From Liolophura sinensis (Eukaryota; Mollusca; Polyplacophora; Chitonida; Chitonidae), in NCBI RefSeq assembly GCF_032854445.1, contig NC_088295.1:45309385-45373384 (forward strand): a DNA stretch of 64,000 nucleotides. Direction: 5' to 3'. Shown here one piece after another: positions 1-12,766 of the stretch. The notes beneath the pieces were generated by a model, which was given only the letters and a program-made list of their open reading frames with translations, was not told the DNA's origin and did no database searches. Each line of letters begins with the position of its first letter. Within the stretch, counting starts at the first letter, position 1. The position numbers were made by a program, and so were the translations under genes.

Positions 1-136
1 CTAATGTGTCAAGGATACGCCAAATCCTTTCACTCCAAGTTTCTAAAATTTTAAGGTGAGTAAAATGGGCAAATAGGGACACAGCGTTCAGGATCTCTGG
101 CAATCTGTTATAGTTGTGTAGGTCTATAATTCCGCT

Positions 137-275
137 CGTACGTGGGGAGGTCTTGTGGCAGCTTGCGGATGGTCGTGGGTTTCCCCCAGGCCCTGTCCGG
201 TTTCCACTAACCATAATGCTGGCCGCCGTCGTATAAGTGAAACATTCTTGAGTACGGCTTAAAACACCAATCAAA

Positions 276-322
<47 letters not shown>

Positions 323-325
323 ATA
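137..325 (+). repeat. SINE family A, 5'-truncated copy with AAAT tail
   Basis: Matches the 3' half of the family seen complete at 12357 and 15817, including ATAATGCTGGCCGCCGTCGT and the AAAACACCAATCAAATAAAT end. It finishes in about 13 AAAT units (273-325), so it is both a retroposon tail and a microsatellite. Confidence 0.9.
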
Positions 326-1009
326 TAATTCTGTGGCTGTATACGCACTGATGTTTAAAGCTTACGTTAGGACTAAACTTTTATGGCGGTTGCATTCAAA
401 CCGCGACTCAGATACCTGTATTTGTATTCGACCTGTACATAAGCGACGGTAACCAACTTTATCTGCTACCGGTATTGATGTGTTGTTTCTTACGTATTCC
501 TTGGGAAACTTGTGTTTAGCATTGGTTTGGAAAGGAGCCTTGTGATGATCGACTTGAAAGACCCCGTTACAGTCTACGAAAGGTATACGAATGTTGGACC
601 TGCACCTTAGATTTAGACCGTGACCTGTTATGGACATTTCGAAAAATACCAAAACATTCAGATTCGATGAAAACAGATAGATCTTCTCTCAGCACAAAAC
701 AGATCTCCTACCTTGTTAGAGAAAAACTTATGTTCCAGAATGGAGTCGTTTACGGGGTTTAATAACATAAAGTTTAACAGAAATCGAACTTGGAGAAAAA
801 GCTGTTTTGTTTTATGACTTCGTATTTTGCAGGTTGAGAGTACTGAGTGTAACAAAACACATAACTGATTCTGTCTTATTGAGAATTTAGTAAGTTACGA
901 ATGAAGAGATATTAAATTCATATCAGCTCCTAGATCAGTTATGATGAAATCCATTTTCAATCCATGCATCGATGATGTTCTGACCTGTTCAGGATTTCAT
1001 AAGCATGGC

Positions 1010-1186
1010 TCCATCTAAACATGTATGTTTACCAAATCGCCAGCAATAGACGGTTAACATGTATTGCTGGCGATTTGGTGCCTGACTCTGAGGTCGCTGG
1101 TTCGAAACCCACAGCGGTCTCAGCCAATTTTCAGCACTAGAATCTGGACTATATTCAGAAAGTATAATCCCTATTAACGATAATAC
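1010..1186 (+). repeat. SINE family C, collapsed fold-back copy with 18-bp perfect hairpin
   Basis: Positions 1031-1048 and 1062-1079 are perfect inverted repeats (ACCAAATCGCCAGCAATA and its complement) around a 13-base loop. Downstream lies a pol III B-box-like sequence, GGTTCGAAACC, then the tail ATTCAGAAAGTATAATCCCT also seen at both ends of the large copy at 33311-33660. The A-box part of one arm appears to be lost. Confidence 0.75.
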
Positions 1187-1201
1187 TGTTCCTTCTATGA
1201 A

Positions 1202-1258
1202 CAGTTGCAATCAAAGCACGACTGAGATACCTGTATCTGTATTAAATGTGTACAGTAT
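1202..1258 (+). repeat. Dispersed repeat D, short copy
   Basis: Shares AGTTGCAATCAAAGC and CTGAGATACCTGTAT with related copies near 393-447 (+), 7727-7855 (-) and 17032-17165 (+). The core can fold as a small hairpin (AGTTGC/GCAACT in the better copies). The type of element is unknown. Confidence 0.6.
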
Positions 1259-3186
1259 TAATGAAGTACCACTTTGATATTTGAATGGGAAACTCCCAAA
1301 ACTCTGTACCGCCTGTATCAAGACGGTCCAATGCTGTAAACTCACTAATTCTTTCCTTTATTACGTCACAATTATCGATGTATTTGTGCTCAAAAAACAT
1401 AACTGAAGTGCACACAATGCAGCGTCACAGAAGAAAATGATGCGTTCTACCGTCATTTGGAACTTCTGTGTAGCTTGTCCTCGAGTCTCCCATTAGATGT
1501 CATGCCTAGAATATCGACTGTCTTCCCTACGTCAATGAAAACTGATAACTATGTCTCTTTTACATGCTATCAGCTTTAATTACTCTTTATATATCAATTG
1601 TAATATGTTCTTCTTGGAGCTGTTGTTTTTTGCTGTTTTCGAAACATAGATCTATCTTGTGATTATGGACATGAACTGTTCCAAACTGTATCACGTTAAA
1701 AGAAAAGGCAACAATAGACCAAATATATATATAGGTCTATATGTATCCATAAAGAGTCACATTTAAACTACAAAAACATCACTTTTTATTTTTGTGATGT
1801 AGAATAAGTGAGATATCGCAGTTCAAAGCAACCAAAAACGCCCAAATAGGGAAAATCGAACGGGCCGTCTGTATGGAAGACTAAGGATGAGAAGCAACTG
1901 GTTTGTTTAACTCTTAAATCAGCGACATGCCTTACACATGATCAAACAAAGAAACACGGAGACACTTGCATAAGTTCAATGCATATATTTGAACAAAATA
2001 GACAAAGTGAGAAACTGCATTAGGCAGAATCCGCCGATGGTGTTTATTCCCCAACTGCCTGTAAATGTGTAGTTTCTCAGGGCGGACGGATTGACAGTAA
2101 CGTCCGTGATGCCGAACTGATGATATATGTTTCACTCCTCGGGAAATATACACAAAGTCACTTTCAGAGTAAACTGAAATGAAATGTACGTAATCTCACA
2201 AAGAGACAATGAACGATACAAGCTCCAAAATAACGTCTCAAAAAAGGAGCAAGGGGCAATCGTAAAAGCTCACAAAGTGCTCTGTCCAGAAAATGAGGTA
2301 CAAAAGACGAATCTTGAATGGCTTGAAAGCCGATAACTCCAAACCCAGCAAAATCCTTTACAGTGAATGATAGTAGATATGAATGCTCTGAAATGGACTT
2401 GAGAAAATTACTGCTTTCAAGCGGACTTGATTAAATAGCTGCCAGCTTCACAACTCCGTCGCTCATATTTACAGACTAACGTAAAAGAAAATTCTGGATG
2501 GTTTAATCGTCAACATATTTACTACACCGATGCATATTTCCAGAATATATACCCTGTGTACAATGACACTAAACTCATGAACACCAAGGCATCGAGAACG
2601 CTTATCATACACAGAGGTGAAAATGCAGGTTAGACACTGTCAAATAAAAAAATATAATACAATGTTTAAAGACGGGGTTCGTAACACCGGCATGTTCTCA
2701 ATTTTCACCAATCATGGGTGAGATGTTTCGACTATCCGAGGCGTCAGTTCCACTGTGACGTCAATCGTTCCTTGTTCACAAGTTTGCATGTAGAAGTAGT
2801 GTTAAATATGTTGTTTTCCGTCTGATTACAAGACAGTTCTAATATACTTTATAGTCATTTTCAACGATAAAGTGGTAGTGGAATACGTCTGGCGTTATTC
2901 CCCAAATTTCTCAACCTGGAGGGCACAACGTGTGGCCTTCGCTTGAAATAATAAGGTGGATCGTACTTCGCACGACGGATGACGGGACATCATCGTCTTT
3001 GGCGTCTCTAAACTGGCGTATCCAATGACCTCGTATAAATTCCAGATTAAAAGGTGATTTATAGAGTTACCAAACACGTAATAAAAATGCCTATGCTCGT
3101 TTAGGTCTGTGTGCATGAACACCTCTTCTGAACTAACTTTGGTTATATTTTTTGTTGTCTTTACTTTTAACGTTTTACCGTAATAG

Positions 3187-3450
3187 AGGTCCTCCACTGT
3201 TAGCCCGACAGCACGACGTAATGACCTAGAAGCGTCCCACCAAGGCTGTCGCTGTGAGTTCAAGTCCAGCTCATGCCGGCTTCCTCTCCGGTCGTACGTG
3301 AGAAGGTCTTCCAGCAACCTGCAGATGATCGTGGGTTTTCGTCGGGCTCTGTCCAGTTTCCCTCATCATAATGCTGGTCGCCGTCGTATAAGTGAAATAT
3401 TCTTGAGCACGGTGGAAAACACCAATCAAATAAATAAATACATAAATTTA
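3187..3450 (+). repeat. SINE family A, near full-length diverged copy
   Basis: Runs from the degraded tRNA-like head through GTGAGTTCAAGTCCAGCTCA (B box) to the AAAACACCAATCAAATAAAT end. Many substitutions compared with 12357 and 15817 suggest an older insertion. Confidence 0.88.
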
Positions 3451-3599
3451 ACGTTATAAATAGTACAGGTACGGCTCTGATATTTTCTGAAAGGTATTAA
3501 CTGGAGCTAATTCTTGTTAATTCGAGAAAATTTGATTTGGTTAGCTAATATGGATGTTTTGCCGAAAATCTCCAGCATAAGCCTCGATAAGGTTACCAT

Positions 3600-3930
3600 G
3601 TTTGTGTGTTTGTTGGTTTGATTAGGGTTTAACACCGCATTCAACATTGCTTCGGTCATATCAAGACGGTGTCTCCCTAAATATAGAATGCCTATGCCGT
3701 CATATTTATAGCGAGACGGCATACCGAAGACATCAGGCGCGACGAATCATCCAGTCACATTTTCCTTACAACGGGGCGACTAGTACTTGACCTATCACTG
3801 ATACACTGGACGCCAAACGAGGTAGTGCCAAATCTTAGGTATGACTCGTTTCGGGGCTGAACTCCACATCTTACTGTTTACGAGCCAGACGCTCTGTCCA
3901 ATTTGCGCCACTGCCGTCGGTTACCAGTCA
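3600..3930 (-). repeat. SINE family B, full-length copy
   Basis: Read on the minus strand, it starts with a tRNA-like head (GCAGTGGCGCAAATTGGACA, with a B-box-like GAGTTCAGCCCC) and passes through CGAGTCATACCTAAGA. It ends in a GCGGTGTTAAACCCTAATCA tail. The family also occurs at 6693-6842, 17285-17600 and 21035-21350. Confidence 0.75.
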
Positions 3931-4440
3931 AGATATGCATTAACACTGATGTTAAATAGAATATGAGGATTCGTAATTATAGCTAGTTTGTTGTCTGGCA
4001 TTCGGAAAAAGGTTCCATTCTTGACAAGTTCGTTGTTCAACGCTGATAGGGAGAGGATGTTTTATATACAACGAATAAAACAGATGTTGTCGTGAATGAT
4101 ATCTATTATACTCAAGTGTTCAAACCCATGTGTAAGATAAGTCACTTGCTGAATATGTGGACTAATTGGACAACGTTTAATATCTCCACGAGAAAACCCC
4201 TGAAATGTGAACCTATCCACAGAGCCCGGACATTATTTCTTAAAATGTTTGCAAATTTACGGATAATATATTCCATGAAAACCGTGACCTCTGCATGTGT
4301 GCATTCATGGATAGGGCCTACATATCCTGGAAAATTAATGTTCGCCTGTTTCACTTTCGCTTTCTTTATTTTCTTTTTTCAACTTTCGTTTAGCCTCATG
4401 AACAAGCGTAAAATGACATCAGTTCAGGAAGAAAATAAAT

Positions 4441-4446
4441 TTTATT
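4441..4446 (-). terminator. Candidate poly(A) signal of the ZP gene
   Basis: AATAAA on the minus strand (TTTATT on plus), about 100 bases past the TAA stop of the ZP gene. The spacing suits a short 3' UTR. No transcript evidence is available. Confidence 0.45.
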
Positions 4447-4543
4447 TCTTCAAACGACTGAATATCATCTCTACTGTGTTATTGAGTTACATATGATTGC
4501 GGTCTTCTTTCGCGTCAGCGGTTCTTTGCCACATCATCAAGAT

Positions 4544-7500
4544 TTACGCGCCTTGCTTCTGAACCTCGCGTCGCCTGGTGGTAAACATAAAAACAACTGT
4601 GACCATGGCAACGATAAGCAGCACCGAGAGGACAGCCACTGTGACGATGAAACCGAGGCTCTGCATACACGTCATGGAATTTGAGTCTTGCTGGCCCGTT
4701 TGACCTAAGAAACACAAAAATCACGATTTACAGCAATATGTATACTAAACTAAGAAAATAAAACATAGGCTTGACAAGAGGAAATGACCAAATAATAAGA
4801 AGGGCATGGATATATATTTTACTGGAAAGATCTGTAAGTTGTTTAATCCGGTTAAATACAGTACTATTTCAATTGTATGAATTGTATGAACACTATAAAC
4901 TTACTTCCGGAAATGGGCACACCGATGGGTAGGACCTGGATTTGGGTCGCCATTTTCAGACTTTTGTCTTGAGTGGGTTCGTCGCCAGCAGCTCGCCTTT
5001 TTCTCTTTCCCGCTGGTGTTGCTGGACAGTTCAGCTGAATAATTACAAAAAACAAAATGTAAATTTTTGGGGTAGCTTTTATTTTTCTTGCGTCTACGTT
5101 TCATTTTTTTTTTGGCGAAGCATTTATTATAATTGAAAAATATGATAACTTTTTGTCGAACCGAACCTTATCCTGAGCAAATACTCAATACATATAAATT
5201 AAATATTATATAATATAAAATATATAAAATTGGTTTCTTTGAAAACATGGAACCGTATTGGTCGGCTTTTGCTTTGCCGTTAAGGGAGGGTCAGGACAAG
5301 TAATCTTCAATGGACACCTTGTAACGGATGTGTATGATATTCGTTGTTCCAGAACTTACCCCATCGCATGGTGATGGACAAACTTTGACCACGCATTCAA
5401 ACGACAGGAGTGTGCTCTGTGACCCTTCCAGCCCGAACACAGTGATAGGAAAGGTCGCTCTAGTTTTGGAGGATACGAATCCACCCAGCTGAAACACTAA
5501 AGCCTTGTCCGGCACCACACAGCTACATACAGAAACACGAGAATATCCCAAGATATTAGGATTAAAAAGATAATTATTTCACCTTTTAATGGGTGAGTGG
5601 GAGATGTGGGGGATTCTTGGGAGTTTATTTTCTTGCCAGTTTGACCTGATAAATAGTTAATTGGTGAACTGTTTCCGAATATGTAAATGGCTGCAGCAAT
5701 TAAGGAGAGTTAAAACAGAGCAGATTTCACCAGGCTTGTGTTGACTTAAGTTTTAAGTTAAGTGTTATTTTTGGACTTCACTAATTAAAATTGGATGAGC
5801 TTTACAACCATTAAGATAAGACAAAGTTGTCATTATTTTAACTTTTAAAACTTTATTTTTTGACCAAGTAAAAAATCGCAGCCATGGCAGCTGACTTCAT
5901 AGAAAGGAACTCGGGGCATAACTGTGTTCAGCCAATGAATTGACGGAAAATAATTTAGTGGAAATCATTTGTAACAATCATGAGCTGTATTAATTTTAAT
6001 TTTGCATCTAAATTAATTAAATGTATATATGCCAACTCAAAAATGTTTGCTTTAGACCAAGCCGTGCGGTATATTATGGGGAAATCGGGTAGAAACCGGA
6101 AGTCGCTTCTGGCAAAATAATCATTTATGCAAAGAAATACGTAAAACCAAACGGAAGTAGAGGGAGCTACGTCACCAGTCTAGGTCGTATTTCAGGAAGG
6201 TCCTTAGACGCCATGACCAGCATGTGTCCTTGGATTCCGCAAAGCAAATTTTAACTTAAGTCAGAATTTAAAGTTGGATTTAAACGTTGTCTGTGGAATC
6301 TTGTAATTAAAATTTTGAAAACGGAAAAAATGTTACGTGATGACAAATATGCCACAATCTGAACTTCTTGACGTATAAACTATGAATCTACTTCGAAATG
6401 TCTGTCATTATCAGTTATCTGTACACAACAACTTTATTTACAAAACAAAGCCGCTACTCACAAGTTCTCAATGATCGGCAATCTGGCAGTTCCACTAATT
6501 ACCGTACAAGACTCAACCTGCACCCCCTGTTCGTCTGAAAACAAAATAAGTATTCTCTGACATCGTCCATATAGAATCTTTGTTATATATATGGAATACA
6601 CATGAATGTCCATATTCTGGGGATAATATGTTTTACATCATATGCATACCTTCAACACAGAAAACTGAGGAAGGTTTGTAGCTGACCGGTACATCTGGTA
6701 TCCCCTTCATGCTGAACGTTAAGCGAGGAAGCTCCAGCTTCCTGTTTTAAAGTCTTAGGTATGACTCGACCCAGGATTGACCCTGAATCTACCGCTCCCG
6801 AAGCGGACGTTCTACCAACTGTGCTACCGGGGCCGTTGGAATATTTGAGGAACAGCATATTGACCTTAACGGTGTCTGGTAATTTGTAGGGACAAGGTGT
6901 CCTTGAGAAACTGGAGAAACGGTATAGTAATAAAAAGACGGTGTGGGGATAATATGTCTGGGTATAGTGTCATGCTAATTGTTGTCTTAATCCTGTGACA
7001 GAATGTAATGGAAATGACAGATACGGTCTCAAATTTATAATGAAATATTACCACCATTGCCTGCAGAAAAATTGTGGTGCAACAGCTTACTTAAAAGTGT
7101 GGTTTCAGGATAAATGGGTACGACCGTATGCTCTTTATTTTTGGCAGGTCCAGTAAATGAACAACATGTTCAAACTTTACCAGCATCTGTGGCGTCCATA
7201 GAGACTTCCAGGAAAACGGATTCTCCGAACTTTGCCGTGTCGGTTGGAGTTTGAGTGTTGTCCAAGATTTTCAGACTGTACGCCATATCGGGAGCGCCGG
7301 TTGTTTCCAGTGTAACTACAGATGGCAGGCCGCTTAAAGCATGAAAAAAGGTAAATCCGTAAATATTGTTGTCAATATATTTGAATAACATTAACAAGCT
7401 AAACAATTTACAATCCATAAGACGTCAATACGCAATGATGACAAAATATAAACCAGGGATATATGTGACAATTTCAGTGAATAAATGCTTTACTATATAT

Positions 7501-10500
7501 GCACTTAAAAGCATTGTGAATTTCTTTTGTACATGTGGATAGAAGCGATCTATGGTGACCGAGGATAGCTGTGTGAATAGAGAAATAGCATCATTTTTGT
7601 TTATTTGAAGCCACTATTCTCAAACGACGTATAACACAAACCACCAAGGAACTAAGAAAGCATATAAAGTATGAAAATAGGAATCATGCAAAGAAAAGCA
7701 GTCAAGAGTTTTCAGTATTGTAGGAAAGAAGCAAGATATGTTTTAGGCGACTGAGTGAAATAAGTATTCAAATTGTAAATCATACTAGAATATCAGTTGT
7801 CGGTAATAAAATATGTATCTCAGTTGCGCTTTGATCGCAACTATTCAGATATCCAACGTGGCGATCTAATCCAACATGATGAATTTACGGACCCGTTACG
7901 TTACAAGGCATATACTTACATGCTTCCCGTGCCATTTATAACAGAGGATACGGATACGTTATTAACACTGTAGGCGCATTTGAACAGAAAAGTCGGGTCA
8001 GTCTGTAGATAAAGGTCAGCAACTTCTTGCAACGTCACTTGAAACCAGAATTCTGGTTTGGTAGAATCCTAAAATAACAAATTAGCAGGATTTAGGTTAT
8101 AAGTGTCTTGAAAATGATGTGAAGGCCGCGAACATTATCGTGGGAAGAAACAGAGTAGAGCCCGAAGGAAACCCACGACCATGAGCTAGACTTGAACTCA
8201 CAGCGACCACATTGGTGAGGGATTGGTGGGTCATTGCACGGCGCTGGGACGCTAACGTCCTTGTCCTCAAAGGCCCCATTTATGAACTGTTGTTTAATTG
8301 CTGACAATAACTGTCGAATATAATTTCCATGGTACTGCAAAAGGCTAATACTTAACTACCAGTCCTAGTGACTTTATTCCACCATTTTATTTCCACATTC
8401 ATGCATTTGCATACTTCATTCTTTGATTGGTGAATAAAATAATATCAATAACAAATGCCACCTTTATCTCGCACATCTCAAGGATCATCGCCAAGCATCA
8501 AGAATTTATACCGTTTGGATAATTCCAAACACCCGCTAATTTATTTATTTATTTACTTTACTTTACTTTACTTTGGTGTTTTACGCCGTGCTCAAAAATA
8601 TTTCACTTATACCACGGCGGCCAGAATTATGGTAGGAGGAAACCGGGCAGAGCACGGGAGAAACCCAAGACTATCCACAGGTTGCTGGTAGACCTTCCCA
8701 CTTATGGCCGGATCACCCACTAAGTGGCACACACAATCATTAAGTTGGATTCAAACACATGGTCACTGTTCTAGTGCCTTCTCTCAGGAGATTTGTCTGT
8801 CTGTCTGTCTGTCTATCTGTCAGCAACTTTACGGAAAATACATGCAAGCATTCGGATAAGATATCAATAATTCCATTTAATTTTGGTGGCAATTGGTCTA
8901 TCCATGTATATCTCTCCTTTGTATCATATACATGTTTCTATGGCCTATTTCTTTTAGAGAGTCGCCTATGTTCAGCTGTCTGTAAAATCAGTCATATTCG
9001 CTACCAAAATTGCCTTTACCAGTGACACGCAACAACCCAAGCTCTACACACTATGTGGAACGTCCATATTATTGCAAGAAAAATGCAGTTAGAATACTTT
9101 TTCTAATTCCTAATGTTGAACTCCATAAGCTTAGTTTCAACACTAAGAACCCATTGCCTCGGGTGACCTCATAATTGTTCAAAAGCAAGCTGCATGCTGG
9201 AAAATTGGCGTGGGAATAATTTGTTTCACTATGCCTGCACCAACAAGCCGTTAGAACACGCAGTAACAAAGACTACATTATTGTCTCTGCCAATAGAGCA
9301 CATGTCTTTAATTTCCTAACATCCATCTCTAAATCCACACCGCCGTGAGATCATATAATACAAGGGATAATATAAAATTCATTTATTAAGGTTATATCAT
9401 ACTAAAACGTCCCCTGGACTCTGCCCAGTTTCCTCCCACCATAATGCTGGCTGCCGTCGTATAAGTGAAATATTCTTGAGTACGGCGTAAAACACCAAGC
9501 AAATAAATAAATAAACACCACAACGTGTAAACAATTTCAAATATGGCAGTCATTGACAGGGTTTACAGTTAAATCGACAGCAATTTGGGTTACTGGTGTC
9601 GCCCTCCGTCAAAACATGTTCAACTCCGAGTCAACTCAACTCTTTTTTTTAAAAGAATTATGACGTCACCCGAGACAATGGGTTCTTGCCGTCGAAACCG
9701 AGCTTATGGACTTAGAAAAGTGTCCTGACTTCATTTTACTTGCAATAATATATGCTTCCAACATATCCATGTGTAGAGCTTGTGTTCTGAAATGTCACTG
9801 ACTAAAGGCAACTTTGGTAGCGAGTTCATGACTGATTTTGCAGGGAGCTGAACATAGGCGACTCCTTAAAAGAAACAGACTATAGTACTTCTTTACTTAC
9901 CGGCTGAGTGATATCGCAATTGTTGCGGACATTGGCGATGGTAAACACACCATTAGATTCAGTGCCCACACACGTAGCTTTGTTTTTAGGTGAAGTCATC
10001 TTTGAAACCTTGTTTGTTGCGGGGTTCTTGTTGGTATAGGTAACACTGAGGTGCCCGAGAGAATCCTTGCCACAGTCCACCACAACTGACATAAAAACAA
10101 GGAAATTAAGAAAACTTATATCCAAGCTAAATATGCAAATGCTATACGTAAATCAAGCTGTATTTTTTTTAAAGCTTGAATTGACAAAATGAATTTGCAC
10201 ACAAATTTTCGAAGATATAGCACGCAATTATGACACTGACAAAGAAGGCAAACACTACTTCACGCAGCCAGTGTTCATATACTGATGATAATATCCAAAT
10301 TACGAGACAGATTATGACCAATGTTGGTCTCTTAAGATTGAAGGCTAAATTTAATTGCAATCTGCTCTGTAGATAAGGGGTAAATATTTTAATGTGACAA
10401 ATTGCCCAAATATAGTTTCTGTCTCGTTGTTTTCTAGATTGATTGTTGGCAGAAGGGATAAACATTGGCAATTATTGGTTATCCTATATTGCTGTTAACT

Positions 10501-11949
10501 CTATTTCCGTGGGGTGTCATGTCTGATTTTTTCGGAATGGCGTTTCAGTGAGGCTGCACTGTGATAAGTATACTGTTGCCTGCAGTGAAATCGCTCTTTT
10601 GTAAAGGTTCAATAAATTTCCTAAGTATCATGATCGACAATAAAAAACTACTAAATTATTTACTTTCCCCTATAAAGTGACGGTCATGTTGGGGGAGGGG
10701 GGGGGATGTGAATCGTAGCATCTTGTCAGGTTGATACGAGAGTTTCAGGATTCTATACTACGACATCATGATGAAGTCCATCTATGCCGTGACGGTTGAT
10801 CAATGTTTCACGTTTATATAAAATATATAACTTTATTTTCTAACATATATTAGTTTAGAGAATTTTTAGGTTATTCAACAAATAAAATTCATTCTCTGAG
10901 GATATTTTTAAACATTGTATATATAGCCATCCGTGTTAAGATACTTATGGGACGCTGGTCAAGTGATAGCCGTCCACCGGGACGACCCGTTATGTAGCCT
11001 ATACAGCTAGATCCACGAGTGTCACAATGGTAAAAGAGTGCATCATATTATAAGGTTTATAAGAAGGAGCATGACATTTACTCACAGTCATCTTCAGTGG
11101 CGATTATAGCAGTGTAAACCCTCTGAAATGGAAATAACACTCAAATTTGTATATATATACACATGCATATATGAGGGCCACATGTAGAAATATATAAGTG
11201 GGGAAGTATTTCGTCGTATAGGAAAGAGAGAGTGCTCGGTATGTGTCCAAGTACTAAGCTGTTCTGCACTATTTTGCGTCGTCAATTTGTCAGGAAATCA
11301 GCTTGTTTACAGGAGCCAAATAATACTGCAGAAATGCAAACTTTAGCAAAGCATAGAGAAACTGTAAATCGCTTTGTGTTTATTTTGATTGGTATTTTAC
11401 GCTGTACTCAAAAATATTTCGCTCATAAGACGTCGGCCAGCATTATGATCGGAAACCGGGAAGAGCCCATGGAAAACCAACGACCATCCACAGGTTATTC
11501 ACAGACCTTCATACGTACAGTCGGAGAGGAAGCCAATATGTAATAGCTTTGTTAGACTGATGATCGTTTCCGTCAGTCATTGTTAGGGTGACTCCGCAGC
11601 AATCTTAAGCAGAGCTTTGTATTTTAGTTTATTTCTTGCTATGAATAACGATCAAGTAGGTTTACCGACGAATAAGATACACGTCATTTTCTCAATAGGC
11701 AACACAGAATAAATAAAGGTCGTTGTCTAAGTAGGCAACACAGAATAAATAAATACATAAATTTGTTTTACACAAAAAACATGGTGCACAGTTCATAAAA
11801 TTTTAATTTTACTTCACAAAACACAAAGTAAATTGAAAATGAAGCCTGTTGTAAATTAGTAAGTTATTACCGGGGAATACTAATTATATATCGACACTTA
11901 CCGAGATAAGGACACCTACAAGCACGCAGGATAAGAGGAAACTTTTCAT
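4544..11949 (-). CDS. ZP (zona pellucida) domain type I membrane protein, nine coding exons, 365 aa
   Basis: Coding exons in transcript order: 11949-11902, 11122-11086, 10085-9901, 8068-7920, 7332-7181, 6534-6462, 5522-5360, 5034-4905, 4704-4544 (TAA). All have GT/AG borders and the phases join without error, giving 1098 nt. Residues 1-16 (MKSFLLSCVLVGVLIS) are a signal peptide. The ZP-N module follows with the classic four cysteines C33, C67, C85 and C121 (motif VDCGKDSLGHL). Glycosylation sequons lie at N127 and N135. ZP-C carries C200, C216, C258, C263, C267 and C272. A basic furin-type site (KRKRR, 279-283) comes next, then a membrane helix at about 330-353 and a short tail ending RRREVQKQGA. 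ZP proteins polymerise into extracellular filaments (egg coats, cuticles, epithelial matrices) after cleavage. There is no EGF, CUB or other added domain. ZP assignment is firm; whether this is an egg-coat protein is inference. Confidence 0.93.
6693..6842 (-). repeat. SINE family B head fragment (tRNA-Pro-like)
   Basis: On the minus strand it begins GGCCCCGGTAGCACAGTTGG, with an anticodon-arm-like CCGCTTCGGGAGCGG, then CGAGTCATACCTAAGACTTT and the family B body. It is linked to the SINE body and lacks a proper T arm and acceptor pairing, so it is not called a tRNA gene. It lies in a ZP gene intron. Confidence 0.65.
7727..7855 (-). repeat. Dispersed repeat D, long copy
   Basis: Aligns over about 125 bases with 17032-17165 on the other strand: GCGCAACTGAGATACAT, then ATTACCGACA, then TTTGAATACT-ATTTCACTCA and a CTTGC-TCTTTCC end. 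It lies in a ZP gene intron. Function and class are unknown. Confidence 0.7.
8101..8279 (-). repeat. SINE family A, diverged copy
   Basis: Reverse-strand copy carrying GGGTTTCCTTCGGGCTCTAC-type sequence, the B-box region (GTGAGTTCAAGTCTAGCTCA) and a degraded head ending in GGGGCC. It lies in the ZP intron between the exons at 7920-8068 and 9901-10085. Confidence 0.8.
8538..8711 (-). repeat. SINE family A, 5'-truncated copy
   Basis: Begins on plus with a TTTATTTATTTA/CTTTA tail and GGTGTTTTACGCCGTGCTCA, and stops at CCTTCCCACTTATGGCCGG, where the head would start. Intronic in the ZP gene. Confidence 0.9.
9411..9515 (+). repeat. SINE family A, 3'-end fragment
   Basis: Contains CCACCATAATGCTGGCTGCC and TTCTTGAGTACGGCGTAAAA followed by AAATAAATAAATAAA. 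Intronic in the ZP gene. Confidence 0.9.
11378..11537 (-). repeat. SINE family A, 5'-truncated copy
   Basis: Reverse copy from GATTGGTATTTTACGCTGTA to AGTCGGAGAGGAAGCCAATA. Lies in the ZP intron between the 37-nt exon and the signal-peptide exon. Confidence 0.88.
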
Positions 11950-12019
11950 GATGATGCCTGGTGTAAAAATAAAGTCTGTCAAAACCTTACAGCATATAAT
12001 ACTTGATCAATACCATAAA

Positions 12020-12169
12020 CTTATTTATCTGTTTGATTGGTGTTTTACACTGTACTCAAGAATATTTCACTTATACGACGACGGCCAGTATTATGGTGGG
12101 AGTAGACCGGGCAGATCCCAGGGGAAACCCAAGACCATCCGCAGGTTGCTGGAAGACCTTCCCACGTAC
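12020..12169 (-). repeat. SINE family A, 5'-truncated insertion with 12-bp target duplication
   Basis: Flanked by the direct repeat CAATACCATAAA at 12008-12019 and 12170-12181. Truncated after the CTTCCCACGTAC segment. The duplication shows insertion by LINE-type target-primed reverse transcription in this lineage. Confidence 0.9.
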
Positions 12170-12356
12170 CAATACCATAAAGGTGGCTTCATTAAAATAT
12201 ATGCGAGGAAGCCATGCGTTTAGGAGAAATTTATTTATAGAAATACATGCAGTAGCAATGTGCTTGCTTGATCAAGACCGATGAGACATGTGTGCAAAAA
12301 TGAATAATAATTGTCTTCGGTAAATGAAAACTATCGTCCACTTCATTAATAATTTT

Positions 12357-12617
12357 GGGGCCTCCGTGGCTCAGTCGGTTAGCGCGCTAGCGCAGCGTAA
12401 TGACCCAGGAGCCTCTCACCAATGCGGTCGCTGTGAGTTCAAGTCCAGCTCATGCTGGCTTCCTCTCCGGCCGTAAGTGGGAAGGTCTGTCAACAACCTG
12501 CGGATGGTCGTGGGTTTCCCCCGGGCTGTGCCCGGTTTCCACCCACCATAATGCTGGCCGCCATCGTATAAGTGAAATATTCTTGAGTACGGTGTACAAC
12601 ACCAATCAAAAAAAAAA
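12357..12617 (+). repeat. SINE family A, full-length young copy with 14-bp target duplication
   Basis: Starts GGGGCCTCCGTGGCTCAGTC with a pol III A box (TGGCTCAGTCGG) and a B box (AGTTCAAGTCC), and ends in an A-run. TCATTAATAATTTT is repeated at 12343-12356 and 12618-12631. Nearly identical to the copy at 15817, so probably recently active. Sits in the 5'-most intron of the ZP gene. Confidence 0.95.
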
Positions 12618-12675
12618 TCATTAATAATTTTAATCAACTACTTTTCCCCACAAAATTATATTGTAAATTATTCAA

Positions 12676-12766
12676 GGGACCTCAGTGGCTCAGCGCTAGC
12701 GGTCGCTCTATGTTCAAGTTCATGGTCATGCTGGCTTCCTCTCCGGCTGTACGGGAAGGAGTCAAG
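12676..12766 (+). repeat. SINE family A, head fragment with internal deletion
   Basis: GGGACCTCAGTGGCTCAGCG followed directly by GCTAGCGGTCGCT, then CATGCTGGCTTCCTCTCCGG. The part between the A box and the middle is shortened and the 3' half is absent. Confidence 0.75.

Larger units (their letters stand above)
1..4440. other. Gene-poor, repeat-filled 3' flank of the ZP gene
   Basis: No convincing coding exon was found here. The stretch holds two SINE family A copies (137-325 and 3187-3450), a fold-back SINE family C copy (1010-1186), a family B SINE (3600-3930) and two copies of a short repeat containing GTTGCAATCAAA (near 393 and 1202). Open frames of up to 140 codons run through the repeats and look accidental. 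A minus-strand frame of 96 codons at 362-652 has no recognisable domain. Confidence 0.6.

Noticed and set aside
6760-6842. tRNA-Pro-like sequence on the minus strand
   Set aside because: It runs straight into the SINE family B body and lacks acceptor-stem and T-arm pairing, so it is a SINE head and not a tRNA gene.
10169-10471. 100-codon minus-strand frame with a hydrophobic stretch
   Set aside because: Lies in an intron of the ZP gene, has no known domain and no supporting splice context.
12400-12637. Open frames of 60-80 codons over SINE A copies
   Set aside because: They recur at every SINE copy and follow the repeat, not a gene.
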